DNA of 64,000 nucleotides, taken from Pollutimonas subterranea (GTDB lineage: Bacteria; Pseudomonadota; Gammaproteobacteria; Burkholderiales; Burkholderiaceae_B). The stretch lies in assembly GCF_002849655.1 (NCBI RefSeq), contig NZ_PDNW01000005.1, positions 1 to 64,000 on the forward strand. Direction: 5' to 3'. Position numbers and translations under genes: made by a program. Positions 7,137-15,909 of the stretch are shown piece by piece. Numbering within the stretch: the stretch's first letter is position 1; the number at the start of each line of letters is the position of its first letter. The notes beneath the pieces were generated by a model that saw only the letters and a list, made by a program, of their open reading frames with translations, ran no database searches and was not told the origin of the DNA.

Positions 7137-8642
7137 ATGGAACTCATTGAACATTTATCGTTGGGCTTTTCCGTCGCGCTCTCGTTCGAGAACCTGGCGT
7201 ACTGCCTCCTGGGCTGCCTGTTGGGCACATTGATCGGCGTGTTGCCGGGTATCGGCCCTGTGCCGACCATCGCGATGCTGCTGCCCATTACCTATGTCCT
7301 GCCACCCGTGGCTGGCCTGATCATGCTGGCCGGTATTTATTACGGCGCCGCCTACGGCGGATCAACCACAGCAATTTTGGTGGCGCTGCCGGGAGAAACA
7401 GCCGCGGTGGTGACCGTGCTGGATGGCCACCAGATGGCGCGCAATGGGCGTGCCGGAGCGGCCCTGGCCATTGCCGCACTGGGCTCCTTCTTTGCCGGCT
7501 GCGTGGCCACACTGATGATTGCGGCCTTCGCGCCGCCCCTGGCTGAAGTCGCATTCAAGTTTGGCCCTGCGGAATACTTTTCGCTGATGGTATTGGGCCT
7601 GATCGGCGCGGTCGTGCTGGCATCCGGTTCGCTGCCCAAGGCCATCTGCATGATATTGCTGGGCTTGTTGCTGGGTATGGTCGGCACCGACGTGAACTCG
7701 GGCGTTGCCCGCTACGACTTCGGCATTCCTGAACTGCAGGATGGCATCGACTTTGCCGTGGTCGCCATGGGTGTGTTCGGTTTCTCCGAGATCATGAACA
7801 ACCTGGAACTCAAGGACCAGCGGGTAGACCTGACCGGTAAAGTCGGCAGCCTGTATCCCAACAAGCAGGAATTCAAGGAATCCTGGCCCGCCGCCGTTCG
7901 CGGTACGGCCGTCGGTTGCGCACTGGGCATCCTGCCCGGCGGCGGCGCGGTGCTTTCGTCCTTTGCCTCCTACACATTGGAAAAGAAGATATCGAAGAAT
8001 CCCGAGCGTTTCGGCAAGGGCCACCCCGCTGGTCTCGCCGGCCCGGAATCCGCCAACAACGCTGGTTCGCAAGCGTCTTTCATTCCGTTGCTGACCTTGG
8101 GTATTCCGGGTAATGCGGTCACGGCCCTGATGATCGGCGCCATGACCATCCACAACATCCAGCCTGGTCCCCAGGTCATGACCAGCCACCCGGACCTGTT
8201 CTGGGGCCTGATCGTGTCGATGTGGATTGGCAACCTGATGCTGGTCATCCTGAACCTGCCGCTGGTGGGTCTGTGGGTCAAGCTGCTGAACGTGCCATAC
8301 CGCATTCTGTTCCCCGCCATTCTGGTGTTCTGCACGATCGGTGTGTATTCGCTGAACTACAACGTCTTTGACATCTGGATGACCGCGGCCTTCGGCCTGA
8401 TCGGATATATCTGGAGCAAGCTCAAATGCGAGGGCGCACCGTTGCTGCTGGGCCTGGTGCTCGGACCCATGATGGAAGAGAACTTCCGGCGGGCATTGCT
8501 GCTGGCCCGGGGCGACTACACCACCTTCGTGACCCGGCCCTTGTCGATGTCCTTGCTGATTGCCGCAGCAGTCCTCGTGGTGCTGGTGGCGCTTCCTTCG
8601 ATCCGGAAAAGACGCGAAGAAGCATTCGTGGAAGAAGGCTAA
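7137..8642 (+). CDS. tctA: Tripartite tricarboxylate transporter, large permease TctA
   Basis: A 501-residue permease of the usual TctA length with about twelve membrane segments. The internal repeats typical of the family are visible, such as GVLPGIGPVPTIAMLLP near 36-52 and GILPGGGAVLSSFASY near 262-277. These glycine/proline loops form the carboxylate path. It follows tctB in one operon and ends at a strong terminator. The substrate (citrate or another di-/tricarboxylate) cannot be told from sequence. Confidence 0.95.
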   Translation: MELIEHLSLGFSVALSFENLAYCLLGCLLGTLIGVLPGIGPVPTIAMLLPITYVLPPVAGLIMLAGIYYGAAYGGSTTAILVALPGETAAVVTVLDGHQMARNGRAGAALAIAALGSFFAGCVATLMIAAFAPPLAEVAFKFGPAEYFSLMVLGLIGAVVLASGSLPKAICMILLGLLLGMVGTDVNSGVARYDFGIPELQDGIDFAVVAMGVFGFSEIMNNLELKDQRVDLTGKVGSLYPNKQEFKESWPAAVRGTAVGCALGILPGGGAVLSSFASYTLEKKISKNPERFGKGHPAGLAGPESANNAGSQASFIPLLTLGIPGNAVTALMIGAMTIHNIQPGPQVMTSHPDLFWGLIVSMWIGNLMLVILNLPLVGLWVKLLNVPYRILFPAILVFCTIGVYSLNYNVFDIWMTAAFGLIGYIWSKLKCEGAPLLLGLVLGPMMEENFRRALLLARGDYTTFVTRPLSMSLLIAAAVLVVLVALPSIRKRREEAFVEEG

Positions 8643-8669
8643 GCCGCTAACGAAGTACGCAGTCCAATT

Positions 8670-8706
8670 GGCCGAGCCCTGTCACACAGGGCTCGGCCTT
8701 TTTAGT
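8670..8706 (+). terminator. Intrinsic terminator after tctA
   Basis: A perfect 13-bp stem (8670-8682 with 8686-8698) with a CAC loop is followed by TTTTTAGTTTTT. It is 27 bases past the tctA stop and closes the tctBA operon. Confidence 0.95.
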
Positions 8707-8795
8707 TTTTGTCCGACTCTACCGTGGGCCTCTGTCTATGAGGTAATCTTACGGATAGAACAACACAGAACTTTCATTACACGGAGAACAACGAT

Positions 8796-9704
8796 ATGTC
8801 GTCTATCAAAGCCAGGCCCTACGATTCCGTCCCTAGTTCCCAGATCGCCTATCTGGGCCTGGGCGTAATGGGCTTTCCCATGGCGGGACACCTGGCAACG
8901 TCGGGCCACCAAGTCACAGTCTATAACCGCACATTCGAAAAGGCAGAGGCGTGGGCTCAGGAGTTCGGCGGCAAAGCTGCCCGGACCCCCAAAGAAGCCG
9001 TACAGGGTGCCAGCATCGTGTTCTGCTGCGTGGGCAACGACGACGACCTGCGCAGCGTCGTGCTGGGCGAGAACGGCGCATTGGCGGGCATGGCCGCGGG
9101 AAGCATTTTTGTCGATCACACGACCGCCTCTGCCGAGGTTGCTCGCGAACTTTATGAACAGGCCAGGAAACAGAACGTCGGTTTTGTCGATGCACCGGTA
9201 TCAGGTGGCCAGGCCGGCGCCATCAATGGCGCGCTGACCGTCATGTGCGGCGGCGAGCAGGCACACTTCGATACCGTCAAGCCGTTGATCAGCGCCTGCG
9301 CGCAGGCCGTCACCTTGCTGGGCGAATCCGGTGCGGGCCAACTATGCAAAATGGTCAACCAGATCTGCATCGCGGGGCTGGTTCAGGGCCTCTCTGAAGG
9401 CATCGCGTTCGGCCAGGCAGCCAAGCTGGACATGAAGCAGGTTCTGGCCGTCATCAGCAAAGGTGCGGCACAAAGCTGGCAAATGGAGAATCGCGGCTCG
9501 ACCATGGTCGATGACAAGTTCGACTTCGGCTTCGCCGTCGACTGGATGCGCAAAGACCTGGGCCTGGTGCTGGATGAGGCCAAGCGCAATGGGGCGCGAG
9601 TTCCGGTAACGGCCTTGGTCGATCAATTCTATGCAGACGTACAGCACATGGGCGGAAACCGCTGGGATACCTCCAGCCTGATCAAGCGCCTGCAAAACAA
9701 GTAG
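8796..9704 (+). CDS. 3-hydroxyisobutyrate dehydrogenase family oxidoreductase
   Basis: A 302-residue NAD(P)-dependent beta-hydroxyacid dehydrogenase. The Rossmann motif GLGVMG is at 21-26, the substrate-binding DAPVSGG at 132-138, and the catalytic Lys185 in CKMVNQ. Members oxidise 3-hydroxyisobutyrate, tartronate semialdehyde, hydroxymethylglutarate or similar acids; the sequence does not settle which. GGAG lies ten bases before the start. It stands between the tctBA terminator and a convergent kinase gene, so it is probably a single-gene unit. Confidence 0.9.
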   Translation: MSSIKARPYDSVPSSQIAYLGLGVMGFPMAGHLATSGHQVTVYNRTFEKAEAWAQEFGGKAARTPKEAVQGASIVFCCVGNDDDLRSVVLGENGALAGMAAGSIFVDHTTASAEVARELYEQARKQNVGFVDAPVSGGQAGAINGALTVMCGGEQAHFDTVKPLISACAQAVTLLGESGAGQLCKMVNQICIAGLVQGLSEGIAFGQAAKLDMKQVLAVISKGAAQSWQMENRGSTMVDDKFDFGFAVDWMRKDLGLVLDEAKRNGARVPVTALVDQFYADVQHMGGNRWDTSSLIKRLQNK

Positions 9705-9715
9705 AGGAACAGGCC

Positions 9716-11209
9716 TCAAGCCGAATGTTTCGGCATGATCAGTACCGCGCACAGTCCGACGCCGCCGTCCACGGTGGCATCGCCGTCTTTCAGCAAAATG
9801 GTACCGCGATTGCGTTGCGCATACGCCAGCGCAATCGCAAGCCCAAGTCCTGAGCCGCTACCGCGATTTCCCTTGCGCGCGGTGCCACCGCGGTCAAAAC
9901 GTATGAACACGCTTTCACGCAACGAAGGGTCCAGCCCGACGCCGTTGTCGCAGACGCTGACCCAGGCGTCGTTTTCTTCGATCCCGGCAGAAACCGTTAT
10001 GGTGCTGCCATCGCCAGCATGATTGATGGCGTTATGCACAAGGTTGGAGATCGATTCGTGAATTTCGGCATCGCTGCCCAGTACCCATACGTGGGCGGCA
10101 TCCTCCTCGTCGTTCGCCTCGCCGCAGTCAACCCAGCCGAGATCCTGGTGCTTCTCTCGCGCTAGCGGCAAATATAAAAGTACGACTTCGCGAGCGAGTG
10201 CATTGAGATCCACCTTTGCATGGGGCGAGGCGTCATTACGGCTGGCATGCGCCAGCGATAAAAGCTGCTCGGTCAGACGCGAGGTTTGGCCCAGCTGGCG
10301 GATGATCGCGGCCAGCGTTTCGCGCATGCGGGCGATATCCGGCTCGCGTTGAGCATATTGCGCCTGCGTGCGCATGATTGCCAAAGGAGTACGCAACTGG
10401 TGCGACGCGTCTGCCAGAAATCTTGCCTGTCGGTCCAGTACCTGGCGGTACAGATCGATATGGTGATTCACCGCTTTTACCAGCGGCACCACTTCGCGCG
10501 GTACGTGGCTGTCGTCCAGAGGCATGAGGTTGTCAATATCGCGTGCCTTGATTTCGCGCCGCAGCTCGTTCAATGGGCGCAATGCCCACAGGACGCTGAG
10601 CCATACCAACAATATCGCGAGGATAAGCATGCGACCATCGCGAAACAGCCCCTCTCGCCAAGCCTGTTGCTGCGTACGCAGCCGCATGTCCATGCTTTCA
10701 CCCACCAACACCACCACCTGCCGATGAAGGCCGTCGTAATGCAGGTCGCGCCAAAGCGCCACCATGCGAACCTCGTCGTTACGGTACATGGTGTTGTAGA
10801 AGACCGGCATCCCTTCGTTATCAGCGAGATTTTCGGGCGGGGGCAGGCCCTGCATTCCTAGCAGCGTGCGTCCATTGATTTGCTTGCCCGATGAACCCGC
10901 CAGGCTCAAGACCCTGGGTACCACTTCTTCCACGTGGAAATATTTTCGATTGCCTGCGCGCGATTCCAGCATTACTTGTGCATAGAAAGGAGGGTCGATG
11001 CGCAGCGTCCCGTCCGTGTTGAACTCGACACTGTTTTCCAGGATCTTTGCGGGCTCAAGCAGCGCGCTGTCATACACTTCCTGGGTGACGATGTTCAAGG
11101 CTTGATAGTCGCTGCGACTGTCGACCAGCAATAAAGTGACCACGCCCGGAATAAGAAGAACCAGTAGCCAGAAACGGATGCCGCCACGCCTGACGGGTTT
11201 CAAGACCAA
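9716..11209 (-). CDS. tctE: Sensor histidine kinase, TctE-like
   Basis: A 497-residue inner-membrane kinase. Membrane segments lie at about 13-28 and 193-211 with a periplasmic sensor of some 165 residues between. Then come HAMP-like sequence, the dimerisation box ASHQLRTP with His270, the N box NLVHNAINHA near 400, and G boxes DNGVGLD and GSGLGLAIA. Length and layout match TctE, which senses carboxylates for tctCBA control. It follows its regulator with a two-base gap. Linking it to the tctBA operon 1 kb away is inference. Confidence 0.85.
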   Translation of the reverse strand: MVLKPVRRGGIRFWLLVLLIPGVVTLLLVDSRSDYQALNIVTQEVYDSALLEPAKILENSVEFNTDGTLRIDPPFYAQVMLESRAGNRKYFHVEEVVPRVLSLAGSSGKQINGRTLLGMQGLPPPENLADNEGMPVFYNTMYRNDEVRMVALWRDLHYDGLHRQVVVLVGESMDMRLRTQQQAWREGLFRDGRMLILAILLVWLSVLWALRPLNELRREIKARDIDNLMPLDDSHVPREVVPLVKAVNHHIDLYRQVLDRQARFLADASHQLRTPLAIMRTQAQYAQREPDIARMRETLAAIIRQLGQTSRLTEQLLSLAHASRNDASPHAKVDLNALAREVVLLYLPLAREKHQDLGWVDCGEANDEEDAAHVWVLGSDAEIHESISNLVHNAINHAGDGSTITVSAGIEENDAWVSVCDNGVGLDPSLRESVFIRFDRGGTARKGNRGSGSGLGLAIALAYAQRNRGTILLKDGDATVDGGVGLCAVLIMPKHSA

Positions 11210-11212
11210 GCC

Positions 11213-11890
11213 TCAGACATCATCAAGAATACTCTCAAGCATATAGCCGAGACCGCGCACGGTCACGATGTGGACATCGCTGCCGGCAAGCTTTTTGCGA
11301 AGGCGGTGCAGGACAACCTCGATGGCGTCGGTGCTTGATTCGCTGTCGTGCTCGAATACCCGATTGAATAGCTGGCTTTTTTCGACGGGCATCCCGCTGC
11401 GGGTGATAAGCACGGCAAGCGCGGCATGTTCGCGCGGGGTCAGGTGCAGAATGGTCCCATCCAGCGAGAACGCCCGGCTTTCGCTGTCGTACAGCAGGGA
11501 CCCGCAAGCCATGCGAGGCGTCTTGCGTCCACGGCTGCGCCGAACCAGCGCGGCGAGCCTGGCTTCGAGCTCTTCCAAGGCAAAAGGTTTGGTGAGGAAA
11601 TCGTCGGCGCCCAGATTCAGGCCCCGCACGCGATCCTGCAATGCCCCTTGGGCCGTAAGAATCAGTACCGGCGTTACGTCGCCGCGATTGCGCATTTCGC
11701 GCAGCAATACGAGCCCGTGCTTGTCAGGCAGGCGCAAATCCATGACGACGGCATCGTAGCTTGCACCCTCGAGCATCTGTTCCGCCGTTTGCGCGTCGGG
11801 CGCATGCTCTGGCACAAAGCCGCTTTGAGCGAGCGCCCGTTCCAGCCAAGCCGCCATTTCGCGCTCATCTTCAACCAACAATATGCGCAT
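11213..11890 (-). CDS. tctD: OmpR-family response regulator, TctD-like
   Basis: A 225-residue regulator. The receiver domain (1-115) has phospho-acceptor Asp51 (VVMDLRLPD), Thr79 and Lys101. The winged-helix DNA-binding domain is at about 125-222 with the usual late HRLRKKL and VRGLGYML. The start MRILLVEDE at 11890 lies inside the last codons of rppH, with GAGGG just before it, so the two genes overlap by 20 bases. A longer frame to 11932 adds residues not seen in the family. It partners the kinase immediately downstream. Confidence 0.9.
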   Translation of the reverse strand: MRILLVEDEREMAAWLERALAQSGFVPEHAPDAQTAEQMLEGASYDAVVMDLRLPDKHGLVLLREMRNRGDVTPVLILTAQGALQDRVRGLNLGADDFLTKPFALEELEARLAALVRRSRGRKTPRMACGSLLYDSESRAFSLDGTILHLTPREHAALAVLITRSGMPVEKSQLFNRVFEHDSESSTDAIEVVLHRLRKKLAGSDVHIVTVRGLGYMLESILDDV

Positions 11891-12434
11891 GACCCTCGTT
11901 TTCCGATGACGCAGCCCGGTGTCCCTGGACACGCTGGCGCAAATAACGGGTTTCCTGTCCGCGTTTGAACAGGATCAATGCCAGCTCGTTAAGTGCCTGG
12001 GTGTAAACGTCGCGTTTGAACTCGATGACGGCATCGAGAGGAACCCAATACTGGCTCCATCGCCAGGCATCGAACTCCGGATTACGGGTGGCGCGCAAAC
12101 ACACGTCGGTATCGCGGCCGACCATTCTTAACAAAAACCAGATCTGTTTTTGACCCTTATAGTGGCCGCGCGAATCCCGCCGAACAAAATTGTTCGGCAC
12201 GTTATAACGCAGCCAATCACGTGTCCGGCCTAATATGCGAACGTGCTCGGGCCGCAAACCCACCTCTTCGTGGAGTTCACGGAACATGGCTTGAACGGGA
12301 CTTTCCCCGAATTTAATGCCACCCTGCGGGAATTGCCACGCATGCTCCCGAATACGTTTACCCCAAAAAACCTCGTTTTTCTGATTTACGAGGATAATGC
12401 CGACATTAGGACGGTAGCCTTCACGGTCTAACAT
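11871..12434 (-). CDS. rppH: RNA 5' pyrophosphohydrolase (Nudix)
   Basis: A 187-residue cytosolic enzyme that removes pyrophosphate from mRNA 5' ends, starting 5'-dependent decay. The start [15 protein letters not shown] and the Nudix box [22 protein letters not shown] (about 38-60) are diagnostic, followed by the conserved WLRYNVP and [12 protein letters not shown] at 12434, preceded by GGGGTGG, is preferred over an upstream TTG. The gene is divergent from proS, as in many betaproteobacteria, and its 3' end overlaps the tctD-like regulator start, implying co-transcription. Confidence 0.93.
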   Translation of the reverse strand: MLDREGYRPNVGIILVNQKNEVFWGKRIREHAWQFPQGGIKFGESPVQAMFRELHEEVGLRPEHVRILGRTRDWLRYNVPNNFVRRDSRGHYKGQKQIWFLLRMVGRDTDVCLRATRNPEFDAWRWSQYWVPLDAVIEFKRDVYTQALNELALILFKRGQETRYLRQRVQGHRAASSENEGHAHIVG

Positions 12435-12499
12435 GGGCCACCCCAAAGCGAATTCAATACAATTACCATTGATTATACGTATCTGTCGAGATCACCACC

Positions 12500-14233
12500 A
12501 TGCATGCAAGCAAGTATCACATTAATACACTCAAAGAAGCACCTGCAGAAGCCGAGGTAAAAAGCCACCAACTGATGACAAGGGCCGGCATGATACGCAA
12601 GGCGGCCGGAGGCATCTACACCTATATGCCCATGGGCCTGAAGGTGCTGCGCAAAATCGAAGCGATCGTTCGCGACGAGATGAACAAGGCGGGAGCCATT
12701 GAATTACTGATGCCCGTCGTGCAGCCGGCCGAACTATGGGTCGAGTCAGGCCGCTGGGAACAATACGGCGGCGAGCTGCTGCGGATCAAGGACAGGCATA
12801 ACCGCGACTTCGTATTGCAGCCTACTTCTGAAGAAGTGATTACCGATATTGCGCGCAACGAAATTCATAGCTGGCGCCAGCTTCCCCTGAATTTCTATCA
12901 CATACAAACGAAGTTCCGTGATGAACGGCGCCCGCGCTTCGGCCTGATGCGGGGCCGCGAATTCACGATGAAGGATGCGTACTCGTTCGACCGGGATGAG
13001 GCTTCCGCCCAGGCCAGCTACGACGCCATGTTCGAGGCCTACATGCGCATCTTCGGTCGCCTGGGACTGGAGTTTCGCGCGGTTGCGGCGGATACAGGAT
13101 CAATCGGCGGTTCTCGCAGCCATGAGTTCCAGGTCATAGCCGACACGGGCGAGGATCTCATCGTATACAACCCGGCGTCCCCCTATGCCGCGAACCTGGA
13201 ATTGGCCGAGGCGCCCTGCCTTATTGCAGAAAGGGGACCCGCCACCGAAAACCTGGCGAAAACCGCCACGCCCGATGCACCGAAGTGCGAGATCGTTGCA
13301 GAGCAATTGAGCCGCCCCTTAACCGATACCGTGAAATGCATTGTCCTGGCCACAGAGGTCGAAGGCAAGCCTGAAGAAACGCGCATCTGGCTGCTGCTGC
13401 TGCGTGGCGATCACGAGCTGAACGAGGTCAAGACGGGCAAGCTGCCCGGCTTCGAGAATGGCTACCGATTCGCCACGGAAGACGAGATCCTGGAAACGTT
13501 TGGCTGCATACCCGGCTATCTCGGACCTATCTCCCCAGTCAAACCGATTACCGTCATTGCGGACCGTACCGTCGCCAACATGAGCAATTTCATTTGCGGC
13601 GCCAATGAACAAGGCTACCACTACACCGGCGCCAATTGGGGCCGCGACCTGCCCGAGCCGCAAGTTTCAGACCTGCGCAATGTGATCGCCGGGGACCCCG
13701 ATCCACAAGGCGGAAACCTGGCCTTGCAACGCGGAATAGAAGTCGGCCACGTATTTTTCCTGGGCGACAAATACTCCAAAGCCCTGGGCGCCACTTTTTT
13801 GGAGAAAGACGGCAAACCTGCCATGCTGCAAATGGGCTGCTATGGAATAGGCATCAGCCGCATCTCGGCCGCAGCCATCGAGCAGAACCACGACGACAAG
13901 GGAATAATCTGGCCGCTGGCCATCGCGCCTTTCGAAGTAGTCATATGTCCGATGGGCCTGCAGAAAAGTGAAACAGTCCGCAACGCCTCGGAATGGCTTT
14001 ATCAGGAGTTGCAGGCTGCGGGCGTTGACGTCATACTCGATGATCGCGACACACGTCCTGGAATCATGTTTGCAGACTGGGAGCTGATCGGCGTTCCGTT
14101 GCGCATTACCATTGGAGACCGCGGGCTTAAAGACAATGTCCTCGAAATCCAGGCTCGGCGTGACGATTCTGCCGCTAAGGTGCCAGTTGAAGAGGCTTTA
14201 TCCCACATACTGGACAGGCTTAAATCGCTGTAG
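12500..14233 (+). CDS. proS: Prolyl-tRNA synthetase
   Basis: A 577-residue class II aminoacyl-tRNA synthetase of the bacterial long type. Motif 1 region ([12 protein letters not shown]), motif 2 ([19 protein letters not shown]) and motif 3 ([10 protein letters not shown]) are visible. An insertion (editing) domain lies between motifs 2 and 3 (about 220-400), and the C-terminal anticodon-binding domain includes [18 protein letters not shown]. It charges tRNA-Pro in the cytosol and clears mischarged alanine. Confidence 0.97.
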   Translation: MHASKYHINTLKEAPAEAEVKSHQLMTRAGMIRKAAGGIYTYMPMGLKVLRKIEAIVRDEMNKAGAIELLMPVVQPAELWVESGRWEQYGGELLRIKDRHNRDFVLQPTSEEVITDIARNEIHSWRQLPLNFYHIQTKFRDERRPRFGLMRGREFTMKDAYSFDRDEASAQASYDAMFEAYMRIFGRLGLEFRAVAADTGSIGGSRSHEFQVIADTGEDLIVYNPASPYAANLELAEAPCLIAERGPATENLAKTATPDAPKCEIVAEQLSRPLTDTVKCIVLATEVEGKPEETRIWLLLLRGDHELNEVKTGKLPGFENGYRFATEDEILETFGCIPGYLGPISPVKPITVIADRTVANMSNFICGANEQGYHYTGANWGRDLPEPQVSDLRNVIAGDPDPQGGNLALQRGIEVGHVFFLGDKYSKALGATFLEKDGKPAMLQMGCYGIGISRISAAAIEQNHDDKGIIWPLAIAPFEVVICPMGLQKSETVRNASEWLYQELQAAGVDVILDDRDTRPGIMFADWELIGVPLRITIGDRGLKDNVLEIQARRDDSAAKVPVEEALSHILDRLKSL

Positions 14234-14269
14234 CAAGCCATGGGCTGAGGATGCATCCTTGCCTCCTGA

Positions 14270-14293
14270 CATTCCCGTCGACAGCCGGGAATG
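14270..14293 (+). terminator. Hairpin between proS and ybgC
   Basis: CATTCCCG (14270-14277) pairs with CGGGAATG (14286-14293), an 8-bp stem with an eight-base loop. No T tract follows. It covers the upstream candidate ATG of ybgC (14291), which argues for the downstream start and may attenuate read-through into the tol cluster. Confidence 0.4.
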
Positions 14294-14314
14294 TCACACC
14301 ACCTAACTAAAGAC

Positions 14315-14740
14315 ATGGCGACTGAAACACCCACTGCATTTTCGACATTCGATATTCGCGTATATTACGAGGACACCGACGCCGGTGGCGTTATGTATTA
14401 TGCCAATTACTTGAAATTTTTTGAACGAGCCCGAACAGAATGGCTAAGACGCCTCGGTGTAAACCAATCGGAACTGGCCTCCAAAGAACATCGGATATTC
14501 GTTGTCAAAAAGGTTGAAATACAATATCGCAAACCGGCAAGGCTCGACGACTTGCTTGTCATACACAGCCAAATCACCCGCCTTGGGCGGGCCTCGATCA
14601 TCTTTGGTCAGTCCGCCTCCCGGGATGGAGAGCTGCTGTGTGAAAGCGGGACGCACGTCGGTTGCGTCGACGCGAATACTTTCCGTCCGGCCGGGCTCAC
14701 TCACGAACTTAGAAACCTACTGGAAAAGGCTCAGAACTAA
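14315..14740 (+). CDS. ybgC: Tol-Pal associated acyl-CoA thioesterase YbgC
   Basis: A 141-residue hotdog-fold thioesterase. The signature RVYYEDTDAGGVMYYANYLKF near 15-35 carries the catalytic Asp. YbgC is the standard first gene of the tol-pal cluster and acts on acyl-CoA or acyl-ACP in the cytosol near the membrane. The ATG at 14291 is inside a hairpin and lengthens the protein beyond the family norm; 14315 is preferred, though its ribosome-binding site is weak. TolQ starts two bases after the stop. Confidence 0.92.
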   Translation: MATETPTAFSTFDIRVYYEDTDAGGVMYYANYLKFFERARTEWLRRLGVNQSELASKEHRIFVVKKVEIQYRKPARLDDLLVIHSQITRLGRASIIFGQSASRDGELLCESGTHVGCVDANTFRPAGLTHELRNLLEKAQN

Positions 14741-14742
14741 CC

Positions 14743-15417
14743 ATGCAAGCCTCTAGCGACCTGTCGCTGCTTACTCTATTGCTGGATGCCAGCATCCCCG
14801 TACAACTGGTCATGCTCGTACTGCTTGGCATTTCCGTTTTATCCTGGACTTACATTTTCAGCAAGCGCTCGGCACTCAAGCGCGCCAACGAACAAACGCG
14901 CCGTTTCGAGGACGACTTCTGGGCGGGCGGCGACCTTTCGGTGCTTCAACAGGCGGTGGCCACGCGCCGCGCCGAACATGGCGCACTCGCCCGTATCTTC
15001 GATGCGGGAATGACCGAGTTCGTCAAAGCACGCCGGAACAGTGCCGGCGGCGAAGCCATGCTCGATGGTCCCCGCCGCGCCATGCGAGCCACCTATCAGC
15101 GCGAAATGGACAGTCTGGAGTCGCACCTGAACTTCCTCGCGTCCGCCGGCTCTGTCAGCCCGTACATCGGCTTGCTGGGAACTGTCTGGGGCATCATGCA
15201 CGCCTTTATCGGACTGTCGTCGATGCAGCAGGCCACTCTGTCAGCAGTCGCGCCAGGCATTGCCGAAGCGTTGATCGCCACGGCAATCGGCCTTTTTGCC
15301 GCGATTCCCGCTGTTGTTGCCTACAATCGATACACCAATGAGATCGACCGCCTGTCGATTCGCTTCGACAGCTTCATTGACGAGTTCCTGAACATCTTGC
15401 AACGGCAGGTGCGGTAA
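14743..15417 (+). CDS. tolQ: Tol-Pal protein TolQ
   Basis: A 224-residue inner-membrane protein of the MotA/TolQ/ExbB proton-channel family. Three hydrophobic segments are at about 14-40, 130-155 and 165-190, with the conserved LGLLGTVWGIMHAF and the later IAEALIATAIGLFAAIPAVVAYN. With TolR it forms the ion-driven motor that energises TolA during division. Its stop overlaps the tolR start by one base (TAATG). Confidence 0.96.
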   Translation: MQASSDLSLLTLLLDASIPVQLVMLVLLGISVLSWTYIFSKRSALKRANEQTRRFEDDFWAGGDLSVLQQAVATRRAEHGALARIFDAGMTEFVKARRNSAGGEAMLDGPRRAMRATYQREMDSLESHLNFLASAGSVSPYIGLLGTVWGIMHAFIGLSSMQQATLSAVAPGIAEALIATAIGLFAAIPAVVAYNRYTNEIDRLSIRFDSFIDEFLNILQRQVR

Positions 15418-15860
15418 TGCCTTCCGCCCGCGGCAGCAGCCGCTCCCGCCGCCTCAAAAACGATATCAACGTCGTGCCTTACATCGACGTCATGCTGGTG
15501 CTGCTGGTTATTTTCATGGTTACGGCGCCCATGATCACGCCTGGACTGATTGAGCTTCCTTCCGTAGGAAGCGCCGCCGAAGTTCCGGCCAAGCCGGTGG
15601 AGGTCGAGATCAGCGAAGACGGCACCATCGCATTGCGCGTGCGCGATGCGGGCGCCAACTTCGAAAAGATCAACAGCCAGAACCTGGTCTCGGAAGTGAA
15701 GTCCCGGATTTCCGCCGACACCCCAGTGGTTATTGCTGCTGACGGAAGAGTTCCGTACGATACGGTCATGAAGGTCATGGACCAGTTGCGCACCAGTGGC
15801 GTGACCCGATTGGGGCTGCTCGTAGACCAAAAATCCAGCCCGGAACCGACAACGAATTAG
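15417..15860 (+). CDS. tolR: Tol-Pal protein TolR
   Basis: A 147-residue ExbD/TolR-type protein. There is one membrane segment (about 20-42, NVVPYIDVMLVLLVIFMV) containing the conserved proton-path Asp, then a periplasmic domain ending DQLRTSGVTRLGLL. It is the stator partner of TolQ. The start overlaps the tolQ stop by one base, so translation is probably coupled. Confidence 0.95.
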   Translation: MPSARGSSRSRRLKNDINVVPYIDVMLVLLVIFMVTAPMITPGLIELPSVGSAAEVPAKPVEVEISEDGTIALRVRDAGANFEKINSQNLVSEVKSRISADTPVVIAADGRVPYDTVMKVMDQLRTSGVTRLGLLVDQKSSPEPTTN

Positions 15861-15909
15861 GCGCTTTCCGCCGCCTCGCGGCAGGCGAAGGACGACCTTA
15901 CGCAACTTG

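Noticed and set aside
7362-8189. 275-residue minus-strand frame inside tctA
   Set aside because: His/Gly-rich shadow of a well-defined permease gene.
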